Below are positions 7,625 to 15,809 of a stretch of 41,121 bases of DNA, one piece after another. Each line of letters opens with the position of its first letter. The first letter of the stretch is position 1. The notes under the pieces are model-generated. The model searched no databases and was not told the DNA's origin. It worked only from the letters and a program-made list of their open reading frames with translations. Location of the stretch: the IMG/VR virus record IMGVR_UViG_3300036770_008701, positions 1 through 41,121 of that record; one strand, given 5' to 3'. Source of the stretch: a virus. A program made the translations under genes and the position numbers.

Positions 7625-10579
7625 CTATTCTCCGTTGACGACGGTGGATGGCGGGATGATGAAGCGCTGCCCGTTTTCCTCTTTCAGGCGCCGTTCCATG
7701 CGACGCAGAAAACCGGGGTTCAGCGCTTCCTGAACCTGATAGAGGAACAGGTAGTCGAGCGCGGGGCGGGTATAGAACAGGTTGGCAAACGGGGTATTGG
7801 CCAGCCCGATACGCAGGGCCGTGGCTGCCCGCCCATCGCCGCCGCGCGTGGCCGCCCACAGATTGATGATATCGGCAGCACTGGACAGGGTCGGCCCCGC
7901 TGCTGTCTCCAGCGCGGTATTGCCGAACCGGTTATATTTGCCGACAAGGAAGTCGCCATAGATGCCGGCACCACCGCCCTGGGTAAAGGCGGCGGCCCAT
8001 GTCATCGGGTCTGTCGGGTCGCGCGGCGTGCGCCCTTTGGCAAGGTCCTTGGCACTCATGGCAAGGAACCCGAACACGGTACTGGCCACCATCATATGCA
8101 CGATGCCGGCGGCACGCGCGGCCCCTTCCTGCCCGCCATAAACCTCGCGCCCCCACACCTTGCTGATCATGGCCACGGGAAAGGCCTTGAATTGCATGAT
8201 GGTGCGCAGCGCCTCGCCCACCGGCGTACCGGCCCGCGTCCCCTGGCGCAGGATCGCGCGCTCACGCGCCCCCGGCTCCAGCACCGCATACTTGCCCCGG
8301 TCACTGAAATAGGAGGCGAGTTTCAGGGCCAGCCCATCGCGCACCGCGTCACGCGCCTCGCCCATCTCCCGCTCAAACCGGGCCGGCAATTCCTCCAACT
8401 GCTGCATCTGGTCCAGTAGCTGGCGTTCCACCGCCGCGATCTGCGCGGGGATGCTGTCCATATCCTGGGCGGCTTTGGCCGCCTGTTTCTCCATGCGCGC
8501 CTTCTGCCGCTGCATCTTGGCGCCCAATTGCAGATTGGCGGAACGCGCCCAATCCAGTTCACGGCGCATCACCTCCAACGTCTTGTTGGTGCTGCGCTTG
8601 CCGTCCCGCATGGACAGGATGGCGTCACGGGTACGGCGAATGCCATTCGCCCCGCGTTGCCATCCCGCCACCATGGCGCGGATTTCCGCCGCCTCCCCAT
8701 CCGTCGGCACCGCCTTGGCCTTGGTCAGCTGGGTGTCGAGTTTGCCCAGCCGCTTCATCAACCGGTCAATATTCTCCTGCGCCCGGTCCAGACGGCTGGC
8801 AAACGACGCCTCGATCTCTTGCACCTTGGCTGGCATCAACCCATCGGTGACATCATCGGACAGCATGCGGGCACGGTCGGGGGTCAAATGCGCGCGACCC
8901 TCCGCGCTGGCCCATTCCACGCTGGCCAGCGCCTGCCACTCATCGGCCCCGACATCAAACAGCGACAGGACGCGCCGCGTCTCCGCCGGCAATGACGCCC
9001 ATGCCTGTCCGCGCAATCCCCCCAGATGGCGGGACATGAGGATTTCCGCACCCGCCCGCTGCGCATCGGTCCAATAGGTCAGGCCCGTCCAGCGGAAGAA
9101 GATATTGGACACAGCAGACAGCTTGCCCGGCACATGGTCCCCGCCATCAAACCGGGCCGCGATATGGCCGATGGCCCCTTCCAGGCCGGCGCCCAACAAA
9201 TCCATGATCTCACGGGTTTCACCATCGCCCCGCCCGCGCGTGATGGATGTCAGGCCGTCGCCATAGGCCTCCAACAGATTGATGCCCTGATACCGCAGCT
9301 CTGATGCTTTGAACGGTACGTCGGTGGTGGCGGACAGGACGACGCCACCCAGCTTGCTCATGCTCTGCCAGGTGCGGTTTCCTGCCGCCCATTTGGCCAG
9401 CACGCGGTTTACCGGCGTCGATGCGGTACCGTCCAGTTCGTCCATCTGGTTGTTCAGGGCGGATACGCGGTTGTTCAGGGCCATGACGGCGCCCGCGTCA
9501 CGGTCCCGCCACGTCTCCGACAGATACCGGATATCCTGGTCAAACTCGGCGCGCGGGTTGGTGCCATATTCCCGCATCAGGGCGGTACTCTTGGCCGCCT
9601 TGTCCAGGCCACGCAGGATGCTTTCAATGATGTTCCGCGACCCGAATGCCTGCTGATAATCCATCCATGCATCCGCATCCTTGAAATGCAGGGTGCGGGC
9701 TGCCGACAGCTTCTTGGCCAGATTGGACGGGCCGGAAAAGGCCGGGTCCTTGAAACCGGCCATGCCTTCGGCGTCCAGATGGATGCCCGTGGTCAGGGCG
9801 CGATAGACCTTGTCCAGGAACTTTTCCCGGTCGCTAACGCCTTCAAAGGTGCGTTCGTCCAACCGGCTGGATATCGCATCGCGCCATGCCACGTACCCTG
9901 CCGCCACCATGCGGTCGGGGTCGTGCGCCTGGCGCGTGATATAACCGTCTACCCGCCCGATCCAGGCACCTTCCCGGTTCAGCGCCTCCACCGACAGGCG
10001 CTGATATTTGTGGATGATGCGGGCGGCCTGCGACGCGGCCTTGTTGCCGCTGATCCCCGGCTTGCCATCGGGCAGGGACAGTTCCCACAACTCCCGCGCA
10101 ATCTCCCGGTCGATGGTGCCCTTGCGCACCATGTTGAACAGGCCGGCCTTGTCCATCTCTGTGGTCATGCCGCCCATCCAGGCGCGGGCAAGGGCCACGC
10201 CTTGCGCATCAACCGACAGGCGCGCACCCCGCACGGCACTGTTAATGCCGACAAGCTTGGCCTCAATGGCAAGGGCAAGATCGGCCCCGCGCTGCCCGCC
10301 AAGGCTGCGGGCCGTTTCTTCGATCTGGGCACGACGCCGCACCCGCTTGGTCAGGTTCATGCGGGCGTTGCGCGCCTCGATCCGCGCGGCCATCTGCGCC
10401 TCGGCGCTGGCTTCATCGGCGGCGGCTTTCAGGATGGCGCTGTCCGACAGGCTGGGCCGGTCCCGCCGGATACGCGCTGCCCGCGCCTCCAGGTCGAACC
10501 ACATTTCGCGCAAGGCCTCGTCGCTGATCGGCGCGCCGCCCGCCGCCTCCACCTCTGCCCGGCAATTGTCGATGCTCAC
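7625..10579 (-). CDS. DNA ejection / internal virion protein (984 aa)
   Basis: A long, highly charged, largely helical protein with coiled-coil stretches (about residues 600-760, rich in Arg, Glu, Gln) and a hydrophobic segment (about 825-845) that could insert into a membrane. It is the last of three large proteins between the tail tube and fibre genes, where T7-like phages encode gp14, gp15 and gp16, so I assign an ejection role: released into the cell envelope to form a conduit for DNA. I see no lysozyme or transglycosylase motif. Start is GTG, overlapping the upstream stop as GTGA. A copy of the 15-bp palindrome lies at 8636-8650. Confidence 0.7.
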   Translation of the reverse strand: MSIDNCRAEVEAAGGAPISDEALREMWFDLEARAARIRRDRPSLSDSAILKAAADEASAEAQMAARIEARNARMNLTKRVRRRAQIEETARSLGGQRGADLALAIEAKLVGINSAVRGARLSVDAQGVALARAWMGGMTTEMDKAGLFNMVRKGTIDREIARELWELSLPDGKPGISGNKAASQAARIIHKYQRLSVEALNREGAWIGRVDGYITRQAHDPDRMVAAGYVAWRDAISSRLDERTFEGVSDREKFLDKVYRALTTGIHLDAEGMAGFKDPAFSGPSNLAKKLSAARTLHFKDADAWMDYQQAFGSRNIIESILRGLDKAAKSTALMREYGTNPRAEFDQDIRYLSETWRDRDAGAVMALNNRVSALNNQMDELDGTASTPVNRVLAKWAAGNRTWQSMSKLGGVVLSATTDVPFKASELRYQGINLLEAYGDGLTSITRGRGDGETREIMDLLGAGLEGAIGHIAARFDGGDHVPGKLSAVSNIFFRWTGLTYWTDAQRAGAEILMSRHLGGLRGQAWASLPAETRRVLSLFDVGADEWQALASVEWASAEGRAHLTPDRARMLSDDVTDGLMPAKVQEIEASFASRLDRAQENIDRLMKRLGKLDTQLTKAKAVPTDGEAAEIRAMVAGWQRGANGIRRTRDAILSMRDGKRSTNKTLEVMRRELDWARSANLQLGAKMQRQKARMEKQAAKAAQDMDSIPAQIAAVERQLLDQMQQLEELPARFEREMGEARDAVRDGLALKLASYFSDRGKYAVLEPGARERAILRQGTRAGTPVGEALRTIMQFKAFPVAMISKVWGREVYGGQEGAARAAGIVHMMVASTVFGFLAMSAKDLAKGRTPRDPTDPMTWAAAFTQGGGAGIYGDFLVGKYNRFGNTALETAAGPTLSSAADIINLWAATRGGDGRAATALRIGLANTPFANLFYTRPALDYLFLYQVQEALNPGFLRRMERRLKEENGQRFIIPPSTVVNGE
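8636..8650. repeat. 15-bp palindrome, copy 2
   Basis: GCGAATGCCATTCGC in the 984-aa ejection protein gene, encoding Ala-Asn-Gly-Ile-Arg. Same arms as copy 1, different central base. Confidence 0.8.
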
Positions 10580-12921
10580 GCCGCCCTCATCAAACAGAAC
10601 GCCGCCGCCTCAATCTGGCGGGTGCGCACCTGCGCCTCTTCCGCCATTGCCTGGGCGGCCTTCACGGCGTCATCCTCGCCCGCCTCCAGAATGCCCGCCT
10701 CGCGCGCGGCCTTGATTTCCGCGTCCAGGGCCTGGATATCGGCTTCCAACGCGGTCGGATCGGCGGGGGGCAGGTCCGCCACTTCATCGGCTTCCTGGCT
10801 CACCCGCGCGTCACTGTCGTCCACCATGCCGGGCATCACATCGCGCCGCTTCTCCAACGCTTCCAAGATGGCTTCCGGCGTGGGCGGGCCATCGCCGAAC
10901 AGGTCCGGCGTGGGGCTGGTCTTGTTGGCCTCTTCCACATACCTGCCCAATTCGCGGGTGATGGCCGCCCGGCTGGCCAGCACGGTTTCCCCGTTGCGGT
11001 TCTGGGTCAACAACATGCGCAGGAAGAAATCCTGCCCCACATTGCGGGGACTGAACATGTCCTGCTGGCCCATGATCTCCGACAGGGGCCGACCCTGCGC
11101 CCGCTGATCGCGGATGCGCTTGACCGCCGCCAGCATGTCTGGCGTCGGGTCCACCGGCGCGATTTCCCCCCGCGCCGCTGCACCGCGCATGCGCGCCCAA
11201 TCGGGGGCAATGTCCAGCATGGCCCCGGCAAGGGAACGGGCGCCATCCTCGCCCCCCTCCAACATCGCCGCCAACAGGTCCTTATCGTCAAAAGCCCGCG
11301 CCAACAGGGCGGCATTGATGCGCCGCTGCCCGTCGGGGGTCAGCAATCCATCTTTGGAAACGATGCTGCCCTGATCCCCGCCCGCCAGCTTTGATACGAA
11401 GGCGCGGACGAACGGCGCGTTACTGGCCGTCGTCACGTCCGCCCCCTGCATCAGGGGGATAATGTCATCCATCACCTGCGCATCCGCCGCCGCCCGCTCC
11501 GACGCGGACAGGTCAAGGGTGGCTGCCTTCTGTGCGTCTACGGTAAAGGCGCGGCGATCCTCAGCACTCAATTCCGTGATGCGGCGGCGAACCAAGACCG
11601 GCTTGTTCATGCCGGCGGTGCGGAACCCCTGTTCCTCCAGCCAGGCGCGGTAGGCCGTGCTGCGCTCGCCCCCTTCGGCATAGGCGCGGCGGATGGCCAG
11701 CACGCGGCCATTGCCGCTTTCCACGATGCGCCCCGCGTCAATGATCGGCGCGCCGCTGGCCGCATCGGGGGACGCACCCAACCGGGCCGGCTCCAATTTG
11801 GCGGCGATATCCTGGATCTGTGCTTGTGCCACCAACCGCTCGCGCTGGCGCGGTTGCAGCTCTGCCGGATAGGCGGGGTTGATGGTCAAGTCATCGGTAT
11901 TGGATGTGATCAGGTCATCGGCCTCCACCACCTCCATCCGGGTCTGCACCCGCCGCCCGGCGGCGTCATAGACATCGGCAATGGGGCTGAATGCCGGGCC
12001 GCGCCGCTGCGGCCGCCACTTCTCCCGCTCCTTGGCCGCGACCGTCAGGGCAAGTGGCACCCCGTCATCGGGCACACGATCCTCTGCCACCGCCGCCACC
12101 GCCTGGCCAAGGGATGCCGCCCGCCCCTGCGGTCCCGCCGCCTCCGCCATGACCTGCATGGGCGGCTTCCACCCGGTGCGCCAATCGCTGACCGCCCCGC
12201 CCACCACATGCAACCCGCCACCCAGGATGGTACCGAACGCCAGATTGGTCAGGCTGTCATAGGCGTCATAATCCGCCTGTTCCTCGCGCGCGACGCCATA
12301 AACGATGGGCTCCAGCACCGCTGCACCCACGGCACCCTCTATGGCGCCCACACGGGCGCGCACGCCGGCCCGTGCCGCGACACTGCCGGCGCGTTCCAAC
12401 ATGGTGGCATAACGGGCTTCACCCACCACCGGGACAAAGGCGGACGCGATATTCAGCGGGTCCAGGGCCGATGCGATAAAGCCGGTGGCAAGGTTGCCCG
12501 CCCCTTCCACGATGCCGCCCCGCGCGCGTCGGATCGTATCCGCCCGCCGCATCTCCGCCTGTTTCAGGGTGCGCAGCTCCGCCGCCCGGCTTTCTGTGAC
12601 CTCTTCATCAAACTGCAACTGCCCCTCAATGCCGAATTCCTTCGTAGCCTCCGCCGCGCTCAACAACCGTTCGGCTGGCGCGGACAGGGCAAAGGGATTG
12701 CCTGCCCGCGCCATGGGGGCTGCCACGACGCGCGACAGGCTGTCGCCCAAATCTTCCAGGCCCCGCCGTGCCGTGCGGTACAGTCCGGGGGTGGGGTTGC
12801 GTGTCCACGCATCATCCCATGTCGCCGCCAGCACTTCGCCCGTGCTGGCCTGGAACCGGTCGGTGCCCATGGCCTCAATCGCGCGCAACGGATCGATGGG
12901 GGCGGTGATGATCTCGCTCAT
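10576..12921 (-). CDS. Polyvalent ejection protein with ddrB-like ParB domain
   Basis: 781 residues. The N-terminal third has hydrophobic Ala/Gly-rich stretches typical of internal virion proteins. Residues about 390-485 resemble the ddrB/ParB-like domain of phage polyvalent proteins: IVESGNGRVLAIRRAY, then PVLVRRR, and a D-x-SASERAAADA segment. Polyvalent proteins are packaged in the capsid and enter the host with the DNA, where their domains act on nucleic acid or host defence. The C-terminus is a charged coiled coil. ATGA overlap with the upstream gene and GTGA overlap with the downstream gene. The exact action of the ParB-like domain is not known from the sequence. Confidence 0.72.
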   Translation of the reverse strand: MSEIITAPIDPLRAIEAMGTDRFQASTGEVLAATWDDAWTRNPTPGLYRTARRGLEDLGDSLSRVVAAPMARAGNPFALSAPAERLLSAAEATKEFGIEGQLQFDEEVTESRAAELRTLKQAEMRRADTIRRARGGIVEGAGNLATGFIASALDPLNIASAFVPVVGEARYATMLERAGSVAARAGVRARVGAIEGAVGAAVLEPIVYGVAREEQADYDAYDSLTNLAFGTILGGGLHVVGGAVSDWRTGWKPPMQVMAEAAGPQGRAASLGQAVAAVAEDRVPDDGVPLALTVAAKEREKWRPQRRGPAFSPIADVYDAAGRRVQTRMEVVEADDLITSNTDDLTINPAYPAELQPRQRERLVAQAQIQDIAAKLEPARLGASPDAASGAPIIDAGRIVESGNGRVLAIRRAYAEGGERSTAYRAWLEEQGFRTAGMNKPVLVRRRITELSAEDRRAFTVDAQKAATLDLSASERAAADAQVMDDIIPLMQGADVTTASNAPFVRAFVSKLAGGDQGSIVSKDGLLTPDGQRRINAALLARAFDDKDLLAAMLEGGEDGARSLAGAMLDIAPDWARMRGAAARGEIAPVDPTPDMLAAVKRIRDQRAQGRPLSEIMGQQDMFSPRNVGQDFFLRMLLTQNRNGETVLASRAAITRELGRYVEEANKTSPTPDLFGDGPPTPEAILEALEKRRDVMPGMVDDSDARVSQEADEVADLPPADPTALEADIQALDAEIKAAREAGILEAGEDDAVKAAQAMAEEAQVRTRQIEAAAFCLMRAA

Positions 12922-15314
12922 CGCCCGTACCTCACCTTGGGCACTTCGGTGGCCATCACCTGCGCCGCGTCGATATCGGCAAACCTGAATTCCAGGCGGT
13001 TTCCATCCGACAGGAACACGGGCTGCCCATCCTCATGCACCCGGAACCAGCCGCTGCCATCCTCCATGGTCAGCCAGGCCCCGCGCCGCGCACCGTTCAA
13101 GGCGATTTCCTGGCGGTCGGCGACGCTATATCCGGTCTGCACGCCGCGCGGGTCGCCCGGATCGGCCATTGCGGCAGCATCCGTCCGGGACATTACGATA
13201 TCGCCCCAACGCTGCGCGCGCGCGCCAAGGCCCTTTGGTGCCCGCGCCATGGCCTGCCTGCCGCTCTCCACGAAATCCCAGCGGCCAAGGGCAACGTCAT
13301 TCGCGGCCTTGGTCGCCGCCTCCCCAGCATCCATGCCCTGAGCGGCGTAGCGGTAGGCCAGCAGGCGGGCCGCTTTCTCGTAACCGGCGGCGATATCCTG
13401 CCCGTCCGGGGCGGCGGACAGGGACCGATAAAGGGGGGCAAGCGCGCCCGTCACCGTCTGGTCAATCTCCTTGGCGTCTGCCCCCGCCGCCTGGCGCAAC
13501 GCGTCCTTGTCCTGCGACAGGGCCGCTGCCAGGGCTGCGCGCCCCGCCGCGTCCGTGGTGGTTGCCAGAACCTGATATTCACGCGGCATGCCGGCCTTCA
13601 CCATGTCGCGATAGGCGGCGGGCCAATGCCGGCCATAAAGGGCAGCCTGCTGCGACAGCATGTCCGCCGCATCCTCCGGCTTGGCACGCGACAGTTCCGC
13701 CACCTGCAACGCCGCCCGCTCCTTGGGCAACACGCGCACCTGCGCCGCCGGCACGCCAAGACGTTCCTGTTCGGCCATGCTGGCGGTGACATAGGCGGCG
13801 AAGCTGGCGGCCTTTTCCTCCGGCTCTGCCGCCTCATAGGCCTGCCACCGGTCCCGCACGGCGGGGGCCTGCGCGACATAGGCGGCGGGGTCCGCGTCCA
13901 GGGCCTGGGCACGCCGCGCCACCAACCCCGACAGGGCATTCAATTCCTGCTGCCTGTCCTCCCACCCGCGAATGTCATTCGCCGTCTCTCCCAATTTGGC
14001 GGTTCGCGCCTCTGCTGCCTTCACTGCCGCATCGATGCTGCCAAATGCCTCGAACGTCTGGCCGGATTTCAGGGCCTGTTCAACGGCCCAATTCTCACGT
14101 GCCGCATCGTCCAGTTCGGCTGGAGGCCGGCGCCCACCCCAAATGCTGGGGATATTAGTCGGCTTGCCACTGTTCAGCCGCTCATCCGTAACGGTGATGC
14201 TTTCTTCCGTGCTGATCGTGCCGTCATCATTGCGGATGATGGGGCGGCCCGTCACGGGATGCGCCTTGCCGACCTGCACCGCCTGACGGCTGGCGAGCAT
14301 AGCTTGCAGCTCGTCCGGGCTGGCCCATTGCACCGCGACCGCATCGGCCCCGAACTTCTCCGCCTGGTGCAGCTCCGCGACGGCTGCTTGTCCCGCCTGT
14401 TCGCCCATGGTCGCCATGATGCGGTCGGCGTCATATTGCACCCGCCGCCCGCTTCGCAGGGCGGCGACGGTATCCGACAGTTCCGCCCGCATCTCCGCCC
14501 TTGCCAAGGCCGCCGCCTGCTTGGCTTCGTTCTCGCGATGCTTTATCGCCGTCTCGCTGGCATTGCGCAGGCTGATCTTGTCATTGGGTGACAGGCCCTT
14601 GTCGAACCGCCCGCTATCTAACCATTGCAGGGCCATGGCCGGGTCGCGGTCGATCTGCCCCGCCACCGCGGCCTTTGCCAGGGTGGCCCGCATACTGCCG
14701 GCGATCTTCGCCCGGCGGTCGGCGGGCAGGTCCAGGATGGTCAGAAGGCCGGCAAGGTCGGTGGCTTCCTCGTCATGGGCGTCCGGGTTGGAAATGACGC
14801 GATTGGCCTTGCTGGCCACCACCACGTCGAAATCGTCCACCGTCTTGGCGACGCGCGAACCCATGGCAAAACGGCTGGCCTGGGTCGCCAGTTGCCCACC
14901 GACACGGGTGTCAAGGCGGGTGGCCAGCATTTCGCGCGCAAAGGGCGAAAGGCCGCCCGTGTCGGAGATCAGCTTGGCGCGCTGCTGGGTCCAGGCCTCG
15001 CCAACCTGCTGTTCAAATCCATCGGCACCGGGGGCGGCATTGTCCGCCATCTGCTGGAAGGTCTGATCTGCCCATGTCTCGGCCTCGGCAACGATGCGCT
15101 CCACCCCCAACGTATCGCGCTGCGCTTGCGCCTTTTCCGCCGCCGCTTCCTGTTCGCGGCGCTGGCGTTCCTGCGCATCCTGGATCTGCCCCATCGCGGC
15201 AAACCCGGCCCTGGCCAGCGCGTCGCCGGCAATGGCGTATTCACCGCCCTTTGCCGGCTGCCCCACGACGGGCAATCCGGGATTGGGTCCCCGGAAGCGC
15301 TCAATGCGTGACAT
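12918..15314 (-). CDS. Internal virion protein, gp15-like position
   Basis: I place the start at ATG 15314 (MSRIERFRGPN), where TGATG overlaps the stop of the gp14-like gene; the open frame runs further upstream without need. The 798-residue product is Ala-rich and helical, with long charged coils near the N-terminus. A compact segment around residues 370-440 (NIPSIWGG, then a GQTFEAFGSIDAAVKAAEAR stretch) resembles a motif seen in phage ejection proteins and some murein enzymes. It is the middle member of the three-gene ejection block. The palindrome at 13968-13982 encodes Ala-Asn-Asp-Ile-Arg just after that motif. Confidence 0.7.
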   Translation of the reverse strand: MSRIERFRGPNPGLPVVGQPAKGGEYAIAGDALARAGFAAMGQIQDAQERQRREQEAAAEKAQAQRDTLGVERIVAEAETWADQTFQQMADNAAPGADGFEQQVGEAWTQQRAKLISDTGGLSPFAREMLATRLDTRVGGQLATQASRFAMGSRVAKTVDDFDVVVASKANRVISNPDAHDEEATDLAGLLTILDLPADRRAKIAGSMRATLAKAAVAGQIDRDPAMALQWLDSGRFDKGLSPNDKISLRNASETAIKHRENEAKQAAALARAEMRAELSDTVAALRSGRRVQYDADRIMATMGEQAGQAAVAELHQAEKFGADAVAVQWASPDELQAMLASRQAVQVGKAHPVTGRPIIRNDDGTISTEESITVTDERLNSGKPTNIPSIWGGRRPPAELDDAARENWAVEQALKSGQTFEAFGSIDAAVKAAEARTAKLGETANDIRGWEDRQQELNALSGLVARRAQALDADPAAYVAQAPAVRDRWQAYEAAEPEEKAASFAAYVTASMAEQERLGVPAAQVRVLPKERAALQVAELSRAKPEDAADMLSQQAALYGRHWPAAYRDMVKAGMPREYQVLATTTDAAGRAALAAALSQDKDALRQAAGADAKEIDQTVTGALAPLYRSLSAAPDGQDIAAGYEKAARLLAYRYAAQGMDAGEAATKAANDVALGRWDFVESGRQAMARAPKGLGARAQRWGDIVMSRTDAAAMADPGDPRGVQTGYSVADRQEIALNGARRGAWLTMEDGSGWFRVHEDGQPVFLSDGNRLEFRFADIDAAQVMATEVPKVRYGR
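13968..13982. repeat. 15-bp palindrome, copy 3
   Basis: GCGAATGTCATTCGC in the gp15-like gene, encoding Ala-Asn-Asp-Ile-Arg. Confidence 0.8.
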
Positions 15315-15808
15315 CAGACCGGCCCTGCCACGCGGCCCGTGCTGGTGCCCGATGCGGCGGACATCGGGGCGGAACCACCGCCGCCGCCCCAACTGTTGGT
15401 CATCGACAGGAAGCTTGATACACCCTGAATGCCGGTCGCCGCTGCATTCCAATAGGCAATGTTCTTGGCCCGCTTGCCCGCCGCACGGGTGGCGGATGCC
15501 TGTTGTTCGGCCCCGGACTTCACGGCCTGGATTTGCTTTTCCGCATCAATGGCGCTGTCGGCGATAAGGTCCAGGGCACTGCCCGCCATCACGCGCCCGG
15601 CCTTGGCCACATTGCTGCCCTGCCGGCCAAGATAGCGTTCGAACGCATCCTTGATTTCGCCGGCCTCATAGGCGGCCTGGCGCTGGATGCTGGCTGCCTC
15701 CGCTTCGGCATTCTTTTTGGCGGCCTTGCCGGCCTTGACCTGCCCATAGATGGATGCCCCCGTGCCGATCACAGCGGCAGATGCGGCGATGGTCAGTGGC
15801 TCACACAT
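15314..15808 (-). CDS. Internal virion protein, gp14-like
   Basis: 164 residues from ATG 15808. The opening MCEPLTIAASAAVIGTGASI is characteristic of podovirus internal virion B (gp14-like) proteins. It is followed by an Ala/Lys/Gln-rich helix (about 28-115) and a Gly/Ser-rich tail. The start lies one base past the tail tubular B stop, and the stop overlaps the next gene as TGATG, so the chosen start fits tight coupling. T7 gp14 forms the outer-membrane part of the ejection channel; a similar role is inferred here. Confidence 0.75.
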   Translation of the reverse strand: MCEPLTIAASAAVIGTGASIYGQVKAGKAAKKNAEAEAASIQRQAAYEAGEIKDAFERYLGRQGSNVAKAGRVMAGSALDLIADSAIDAEKQIQAVKSGAEQQASATRAAGKRAKNIAYWNAAATGIQGVSSFLSMTNSWGGGGGSAPMSAASGTSTGRVAGPV

Positions 15809-15809
15809 C

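Noticed and set aside
9686-11107. Long plus-strand open frames such as this 473-aa one under the structural genes
   Set aside because: They are antisense shadows of GC-rich genes: repetitive Arg/Ala/Gly/Pro/His composition, no ribosome sites, no recognisable domains.
15315-15452. N-terminal extension of the gp15-like protein
   Set aside because: It lies inside the gp14-like gene and would destroy the TGATG coupling at 15312-15316.
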